A stretch of 11,576 nucleotides of DNA from Oscillospiraceae bacterium (GTDB taxonomy: Bacteria; Bacillota; Clostridia; UBA1381), in contig JAJBTG010000193.1 of assembly GCA_020860985.1 (NCBI GenBank), positions 626-12,201 on the forward strand, read 5' to 3'. The notes below the pieces were generated by a model that was not told the DNA's origin, did no database searches, and worked only from the letters and a program-made list of their open reading frames with translations. Shown here in pieces: positions 6,765 to 11,576 of this stretch (position 1 is its first letter; each line of letters begins with the position of its first letter). The translations under genes were made by a program, and so were the position numbers.

Positions 6765-9401
6765 ATGAAACCAATGGGCGTAAATGAAATTCGTGAAAAA
6801 TTTCTCAGCTTTTTTGAATCAAAGGGATGTTTAAGACTCGGCAGCTTTCCGTTAATCCCCAAGAATGACGCAAGCTTGCTTTTGATAAACTCGGGTATGG
6901 CACCGATGAAACCGTGGTTCCAAAACCCCGAAACCGCTCCGAAAAGACGCGTTACCACCTGCCAAAAGTGCATAAGAACGGGCGATATAGAAAACGTGGG
7001 CAAAACCGCGCGTCACGGCACGTACTTTGAAATGCTCGGCAATTTCTCTTTCGGAGATTACTTCAAGCATGAGGCGACCGCGTGGGCGTGGGAGTTTTTT
7101 ACCGAGGTTATGGAAATACCCAAGGAGCGCCTTTGGATTTCGGTTTATGAGGACGATGATGAGGCTAAGGATATTTGGATAAACGAAGTCGGCGTTGATG
7201 CGTCACACATAGTAAAGCTGGGTAAGGAGGACAACTTCTGGGAACACGGCACCGGTCCGTGCGGTCCTTGCTCGGAGATATACTTTGACCGGGGCGAGGA
7301 GTACGGCTGCGGCAAGCCGACCTGCTCGGTAGGCTGCGACTGCGACCGATATATGGAGGTGTGGAACCTTGTGTTCACGCAGTTTGATAAGGACGAGGAC
7401 GGTAATTACAATCCTCTTCCGAACCCGAATATCGATACGGGAATGGGTCTTGAAAGACTTGCCGTCGTTATGCAGGGTGTGGACAATCTTTTTGAGGTTG
7501 ACACCGTTCAGGACGTAATGAAGCATATTTGCCGCATAGCGAATCTTGAATACAAAAAGGACGAGAAAAAGGACGTTTCCTTAAGAGTTATAACCGACCA
7601 CATCAGAAGTACGGTTATGATGGTTTCGGACGGAGTTATACCGTCAAACGAGGGCAGGGGCTATGTTTTGCGCCGTCTTTTAAGACGCGCCGCGCGTCAC
7701 GGCAAGCTGCTTAACATTGACAGACAATTCCTTTTCGAGGTTGCCGATACGGTTATTGACTGCTCAAAGGGCGCGTATCCGGAGCTTGAGGAAAAGAGAG
7801 ATTATATAAGAAAGATTATAAAAAAGGAAGAGGAACGCTTTGACGCGACTATAGATAACGGCATTGTCGTTCTTAACGGATATATCGCGGACGCTAAGAA
7901 GGAGGGCAAAAAGAGCCTCACCGGAGCAGAGGCGTTCAAGCTGCACGATACCTACGGTTTTCCGCTGGATTTGACGGTGGAGATGGCGCAGGAGCAGGGA
8001 CTTGATGTTGACATTGACGGTTTCAACGCGGCAATGACGGAGCAAAAGGAAACCGCGAGAGCCGCGAGAGCGGACGGCTCAAGCTGGGACGGCGACGAGG
8101 CTTACGCATTTGAAAGCGCCGAGCCTACGGTCTTTGTCGGCTATAACTGCCTTGAAACGGAGGCAAAGGTCGTAGGCGCGGTTGATAAGAGCGAGGGTGA
8201 GTGTGACGTTATAGGCGAATCGGGACTTATCGTTACCGATAAAACGCCGTTTTACGCGGAAATGGGCGGACAGGTCGGCGACATCGGCGAAATTTCGCTT
8301 AACGGCGAGCGTATCGCAACGGTTGTAAATACTACCAAAACCGCTGATGGTTATTATCTTCATGAGGTGAACGCGCAGTCGCCGATAAGCGTTGGCGACA
8401 CCGTGACGCTGACGGTGGACAGAGCGCGCCGCGCGGCGGTATGCCGCGCTCATACGGCTACTCACATACTCGATAAGGTGTTAAGAGATGTATTGGGTAC
8501 TCACGTAGCGCAGGCAGGCTCTTTGGTTGAGGCTGACAGACTGCGTTTTGACTTCTCTCATTTTGAGGCTATGACGGCTGAGCAGATTAAGGAAGCCGAG
8601 ACAATAGTAAATCAAAAGATACTCGAAAGCATTGACGTAAGTACACAAGAACTGCCGATAGACGAGGCGAAAAAGCTCGGCGCGATAGCGCTGTTCGGTG
8701 AAAAGTACGGAGATGTGGTAAGGGTTGTTTCCGTGGGTGATTACAGCGTTGAATTCTGCGGCGGAACACATCTTACAAACAGCGCGCAGTGCGGATTGTT
8801 TAAGATTATATCCGAGGGCGGCGTTGCCGCGGGCGTAAGACGTATCGAGGCCGTTACCGGAAACGGCATGCTTGAATATATTAAGAATAACGATGAGCTT
8901 ATCGCAAACACCGCGGCGGCTCTCAAGACCAATCTTATACACGAGATAGACAAAAAGGCTGAAAGCGTAATGTCGCAAAACCGCGACCTTGAAAAGCAGA
9001 TTGACGGAATTAAGCAGAAAATGGCGGCGGCAAAGGCGAATAATATTATGGCGGGAATTAAGCATATCGGAGATGTTCAGCTTCTTACCGCGCAACTTGA
9101 CGGTATGGGCAGCGATGAAATGAAGTCGATTGCGGATAAGGTTAAGGCGGAGGTTCCGTGCAGCGTTGCGGTGCTTGCCGCAAATACGGACGGTAAGATT
9201 ACGTTTGTCGCGATGGCGTCTAAGGACGCTGTAAAGGCGGGCGTACACTGCGGTATGATTATTAAGGAAATAACCGCGATAGCCGGAGGACGCGGCGGCG
9301 GTAAGCCGGATATGGCGCAGGGCGGCGGCACGGACGCAGCGAAGATTGATGATGCGCTGGCAAGAGTTGACGAGGTTGTCGCGGCGCAGACGAAGAAATA
9401 G
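6765..9401 (+). CDS. alaS: Alanyl-tRNA synthetase
   Basis: Class II synthetase that charges tRNA-Ala and hydrolyses mischarged Ser- and Gly-tRNA-Ala. The 878-residue product is full length. The N-terminal catalytic domain (about 1-240) has RHGTYFEMLGNFSFGDYF and GPCGPCSEIYFDRG, plus the motif 3 region with GMGLERL. The editing domain carries the zinc ligands H563-x3-H567 (HTATH) and C665-x3-H669 (CGGTH). A coiled-coil stretch (about 725-765) leads to the C-Ala domain ending in GGRGGGKPDMAQGGG. An in-frame ATG lies upstream at 6732, but AAGGAG at 6751-6756, eight bases before ATG 6765, and the family N-terminus fix the start at 6765. It is the first gene of a rightward cluster; the next gene begins four bases after its TAG. 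Confidence 0.97.
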   Translation: MKPMGVNEIREKFLSFFESKGCLRLGSFPLIPKNDASLLLINSGMAPMKPWFQNPETAPKRRVTTCQKCIRTGDIENVGKTARHGTYFEMLGNFSFGDYFKHEATAWAWEFFTEVMEIPKERLWISVYEDDDEAKDIWINEVGVDASHIVKLGKEDNFWEHGTGPCGPCSEIYFDRGEEYGCGKPTCSVGCDCDRYMEVWNLVFTQFDKDEDGNYNPLPNPNIDTGMGLERLAVVMQGVDNLFEVDTVQDVMKHICRIANLEYKKDEKKDVSLRVITDHIRSTVMMVSDGVIPSNEGRGYVLRRLLRRAARHGKLLNIDRQFLFEVADTVIDCSKGAYPELEEKRDYIRKIIKKEEERFDATIDNGIVVLNGYIADAKKEGKKSLTGAEAFKLHDTYGFPLDLTVEMAQEQGLDVDIDGFNAAMTEQKETARAARADGSSWDGDEAYAFESAEPTVFVGYNCLETEAKVVGAVDKSEGECDVIGESGLIVTDKTPFYAEMGGQVGDIGEISLNGERIATVVNTTKTADGYYLHEVNAQSPISVGDTVTLTVDRARRAAVCRAHTATHILDKVLRDVLGTHVAQAGSLVEADRLRFDFSHFEAMTAEQIKEAETIVNQKILESIDVSTQELPIDEAKKLGAIALFGEKYGDVVRVVSVGDYSVEFCGGTHLTNSAQCGLFKIISEGGVAAGVRRIEAVTGNGMLEYIKNNDELIANTAAALKTNLIHEIDKKAESVMSQNRDLEKQIDGIKQKMAAAKANNIMAGIKHIGDVQLLTAQLDGMGSDEMKSIADKVKAEVPCSVAVLAANTDGKITFVAMASKDAVKAGVHCGMIIKEITAIAGGRGGGKPDMAQGGGTDAAKIDDALARVDEVVAAQTKK

Positions 9402-9405
9402 AAAT

Positions 9406-9813
9406 ATGGAAATTATAAAATATTACGGCAGTGACGCCGAACAGAAGGAATTTATAAACAATGACGGCGAACCGTTAATGGCGGTGATTGCGTATGACGC
9501 GTCACACGCCGTTGTGTCCTTGCTTGACGAGGGCTTTGAGCATCATATACTGCTTGCCAAGGCGCTCGATAAATACGATATTGACAGGTATTACAGAATT
9601 ATATTTGACAATGAGGGTGCCGATTGGACTTTTGTTTGTCCGCCGGACTATAAGGGAATTACGAATAAAGAAAAGCGCATAACGCAGTTTTTCAATGACG
9701 GCATAGACACTATATCCACATTTTTAAAAGAAATCGGGTACGGCGGCGCCGAGATTAATATTCCCCGCCGCTACCGCAGGCATATGGAATATTTAGGTAA
9801 CTCAGAATATTAA
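9406..9813 (+). CDS. Hypothetical protein between alaS and the HIT gene
   Basis: I do not recognise this family. The 135-residue product starts at ATG 9406 (MEIIKYYGSDAEQKEF), four bases after the alaS stop, with only a weak purine-rich stretch upstream, so translation is probably coupled to alaS. It is soluble, without signal peptide or membrane span. It is rich in Asp, Glu, Tyr and Ile, with a basic C-terminal segment INIPRRYRRHMEYLG. One Cys occurs, in FVCPPDYKG. The N-terminal half, with MAVIAYDASHAVVSLLD and later YYRIIFDNEGADWTF, suggests an alpha/beta fold with successive beta-strands. The codon use looks like that of its neighbours, and the strong ribosome site for the HIT gene overlaps its end. 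Its placement between a synthetase and a nucleotide hydrolase gives no firm functional clue. Confidence 0.8.
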   Translation: MEIIKYYGSDAEQKEFINNDGEPLMAVIAYDASHAVVSLLDEGFEHHILLAKALDKYDIDRYYRIIFDNEGADWTFVCPPDYKGITNKEKRITQFFNDGIDTISTFLKEIGYGGAEINIPRRYRRHMEYLGNSEY

Positions 9814-9827
9814 AGGAGGTAAAAATA

Positions 9828-10142
9828 ATGGATTGCTTATTTTGTAAAATAATCGGCGGCGAAATTCCGTCCACAAAGGTTTACGAGGACGATATGATGC
9901 TGGCGTTCCGCGACATCAATCCGCAGGCGCCGGAGCATATTGTTATCGTACCGAAAACGCACATAGAGAGCGCGAACGAAATAAATGCCGAAAACAGTAA
10001 ATATGTCGCGGCAATATGGGAGAAAATCCCGCAGATTGCATCGGATTTGGGATTCGCGCAAAACGGCTACAGAGTTGTAAACAACTGCGGTAAGGACGGC
10101 GGTCAGACCGTGCCGCATCTGCATTTCCACATGATGGGCTGA
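9828..10142 (+). CDS. HIT-family (histidine triad) nucleotide-binding protein, C-terminus cut at a TGA
   Basis: HIT proteins of the Hint branch hydrolyse nucleoside phosphoramidates and AMP-linked compounds in the cytoplasm. The 104-residue product opens with MDCLFCKIIGGEIPS (possible zinc pair C3, C6), has FRDINPQAPEHIVIVPKTHI, and ends with the triad H97-L-H99-F-H101 followed by M-M-G; H99 would be the nucleophile. The start is set by AAAGGAGGT at 9812-9820. Clostridial relatives usually continue after the triad with a Gly-Gly-Arg tail of about ten residues. Here the second Gly position is TGA (10140-10142), and the frame continues as NTFTDL to TAA at 10161-10163. Reading the TGA as Gly would give G-G-N-T-F-T-D-L, a plausible native tail. 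The catalytic site is complete either way, so the protein may still be active. Confidence 0.88.
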   Translation: MDCLFCKIIGGEIPSTKVYEDDMMLAFRDINPQAPEHIVIVPKTHIESANEINAENSKYVAAIWEKIPQIASDLGFAQNGYRVVNNCGKDGGQTVPHLHFHMMG

Positions 10143-10216
10143 AATACATTTACCGACCTTTAAGCTTATTAATATTTAAGTTTAATGATTTTTAATATGA
10201 AAGGTGTGTGATTAAT

Positions 10217-11482
10217 ATGAAAATAGAAACAAAATGTATTCAGGAGGGCTACAAGCCTAAAAACGGCGAGCCGAGAGTTCTGCCGATTTATCAAAGCACA
10301 ACCTATAAATATGATTCCTCGGAATTTATGGGCAAGCTTTTTGACCTTGAGGAGGACGGATATTTCTACACAAGGCTTGCAAACCCCACAGTCGGATTTG
10401 TCGAGGAAAAAATTGCCGCGCTTGAGGGTGGCGTAGGCGCGCTTATGACCTCATCGGGACAGGCGGCGACGCTTATAGCCGTTATGACTCTTGCCGGCGA
10501 GGGCGACCATATCGTATGCTCCGCGGCGGTTTACGGCGGCACGTTTAATCTGCTCGGCGTAACGCTTAAAAAGTTCGGCATTGACGTTACTTTTGTAAAC
10601 CCCGACGATGATTATGATGTAATAGCGAAGGCGTTCAAGGACAATACAAAGGCTATCCTCGGCGAAACAATCGCGAATCCCGCGCTTAACGTGCTCGATA
10701 TAGAGAAATTCGCAAGGCTGGCGCATGACCACGGCGTGCCGCTTATCGTGGACAACACGTTCGCGACGCCTATTTTGTGCCGTCCGTTCGAGTTCGGTGC
10801 GGATATAGTGACACATTCCACATCGAAGTATATGGACGGCCACGCGGTTTCGCTCGGCGGCGTTATCGTGGACAGCGGTAATTTTGATTGGGCGGTGTCG
10901 GGAAAATATCCCGAATTTACCACGCCCGACGAGTCATATCACGGCGCGGTGTATACGGAAAGATTCGGGAAGCTGGCGTTTATCACAAAGGCGCGCGCGC
11001 AGCTTATGCGCGATTTAGGCTCGACGCCGTCGCCGCAGAACGCGTTTTTGCTCAACCTGGGTCTTGAAACGCTGCATCTTAGAATGATGCGTCACAGCGA
11101 GAACGCGATGAAGGTAGCGGAATTCCTCGAAAATGATGACAGAGTTGAATGGGTAAATTATCCGGGACTTAAGTCGAGCAAGTACAAGCCGTTGGTTGAT
11201 AAATATTTGCCGCTCGGCACAAGCGGAGTTGTATCGTTCGGAGTAAAGGGCGGCCGTGAGGCGGCTACAAGGTTCCTCGACAGTCTTAAGTTAGCCGCGA
11301 TTGTAACACACGTCGCGGACGCAAGAACCTGCGCGCTCCACCCCGCAAGCACTACCCACCGCCAAATGACGGACGAGCAGCTTTTGGAGGGCGGAATAAG
11401 CGCCGACCTTATAAGGCTCAGCGTGGGTATCGAAAATATTGTTGACATTATCGAGGACTTGGATCAGGCTCTTGGAAATTAA
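10217..11482 (+). CDS. metY: O-acetylhomoserine sulfhydrylase, PLP-dependent (MetY type)
   Basis: Member of the Cys/Met metabolism PLP enzymes. MetY-type members combine O-acetylhomoserine with sulfide to make homocysteine for methionine synthesis in the cytoplasm. The product has 421 residues, as usual for this branch and longer than cystathionine synthases and lyases. Visible features are the cofactor phosphate loop S79-S80-G81-Q82, D179 in IVDNTFATP (contacts the PLP ring nitrogen) and the Schiff-base lysine K204 in THSTSKYMDGH. Also present are the MetY-typical insertion around KYPEFTTPDESYHG and the substrate-carboxylate region DARTCALHPASTTHRQ. A GTG lies in frame at 10208, but AAAGGTG at 10200-10206 places the ATG at 10217 ten bases downstream and fits the family start. 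The 74 bases before it hold an AT-rich stretch with no clear promoter. No SAM riboswitch is seen. A related gamma-synthase or lyase activity cannot be excluded. Confidence 0.92.
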   Translation: MKIETKCIQEGYKPKNGEPRVLPIYQSTTYKYDSSEFMGKLFDLEEDGYFYTRLANPTVGFVEEKIAALEGGVGALMTSSGQAATLIAVMTLAGEGDHIVCSAAVYGGTFNLLGVTLKKFGIDVTFVNPDDDYDVIAKAFKDNTKAILGETIANPALNVLDIEKFARLAHDHGVPLIVDNTFATPILCRPFEFGADIVTHSTSKYMDGHAVSLGGVIVDSGNFDWAVSGKYPEFTTPDESYHGAVYTERFGKLAFITKARAQLMRDLGSTPSPQNAFLLNLGLETLHLRMMRHSENAMKVAEFLENDDRVEWVNYPGLKSSKYKPLVDKYLPLGTSGVVSFGVKGGREAATRFLDSLKLAAIVTHVADARTCALHPASTTHRQMTDEQLLEGGISADLIRLSVGIENIVDIIEDLDQALGN

Positions 11483-11567
11483 TGTCGGCTATGGAATATT
11501 TTGCGTGATTTTTCTTGGCTTACATAGACCATAATAAAAGTAATATATAAAATTTAATCAAAACACC

Positions 11568-11573
11568 TTGACA
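11568..11573 (+). promoter_or_regulatory. Possible -35 box at the window edge
   Basis: TTGACA occurs three bases before the right edge, after an AT-rich stretch that follows metY. The -10 box would lie outside the window, so this can only be suggested. No convincing terminator for metY is visible in 11483-11567. Confidence 0.3.
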
Positions 11574-11576
11574 ATT

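Noticed and set aside
8481..9248. Long minus-strand open frame (255 codons) opposite alaS.
   Set aside because: It lies wholly inside alaS, which shows unmistakable motifs and zinc ligands in the plus frame. The antisense product is rich in Arg, Leu, Cys and Tyr and resembles no family, as expected of a codon-bias shadow.
10143..10216. SAM riboswitch or terminator ahead of metY.
   Set aside because: Only 74 bases separate the HIT stop from metY. The one hairpin that can be drawn (about 10160-10186) is AT-rich with a wobble and lacks a T tract, and no S-box core is present.

Overview
The window looks like chromosomal DNA from an anaerobic Gram-positive bacterium of the Clostridia, probably Oscillospirales or a related Eubacteriales lineage. 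The reasons are an [FeFe]-hydrogenase maturase (HydF), strong AAGGAG-type ribosome binding sites, near-consensus sigma-A promoters, a lipoprotein-anchored ABC importer and clostridial-looking synthetases. This is inference from gene content and style; no rRNA or other taxonomic marker is present.

Layout. Positions 1-275 are the tail of an unidentified, possibly cohesin-like, secreted protein, followed by two tandem hairpin terminators (292-369). Next is hydF (450-1640), interrupted by one in-frame TGA. A near-consensus promoter, a structured leader and a 10-bp palindrome (1672-1778) precede argS (1827-3527). argS ends at a 16-bp bidirectional terminator, followed by a cluster of further hairpins (3578-3733). 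On the minus strand, converging on argS, lies a three-gene ABC importer operon read as substrate-binding lipoprotein (6430-5411), permease (5414-4515) and ATPase (4522-3749). The genes overlap by 4 and 8 bases, and the ATPase carries an in-frame TAG. Back-to-back promoters in 6541-6722 serve this operon and the rightward alaS. alaS (6765-9401) is followed closely by an unrecognised 135-residue protein and a HIT-family protein that stops early at a TGA. After a further 74 bases comes a MetY-type O-acetylhomoserine sulfhydrylase (10217-11482). The final 94 bases hold no gene, only a possible -35 box at the right edge.

How the genes work together. Most are housekeeping genes: two aminoacyl-tRNA synthetases, a nucleotide hydrolase and a sulfur amino acid enzyme. 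The importer belongs to the family often called TrpX or ABC_sub_bind, whose substrates are thought to include aromatic amino acids. I see no CRISPR array, phage module, toxin system or complete mobile element.

The main oddity is that three genes (hydF, the ABC ATPase and the HIT gene) are each cut by one in-frame stop at or near a conserved motif, with otherwise intact sequence beyond it. Two of the three stops are TGA at positions where the families have glycine. Sequencing error or recent nonsense mutation is the plainest explanation. Reassignment of UGA to glycine is not contradicted by any gene end here, but it is strongly disfavoured because the long intact genes contain no internal TGA. 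The second most interesting item is the structured leader of argS.
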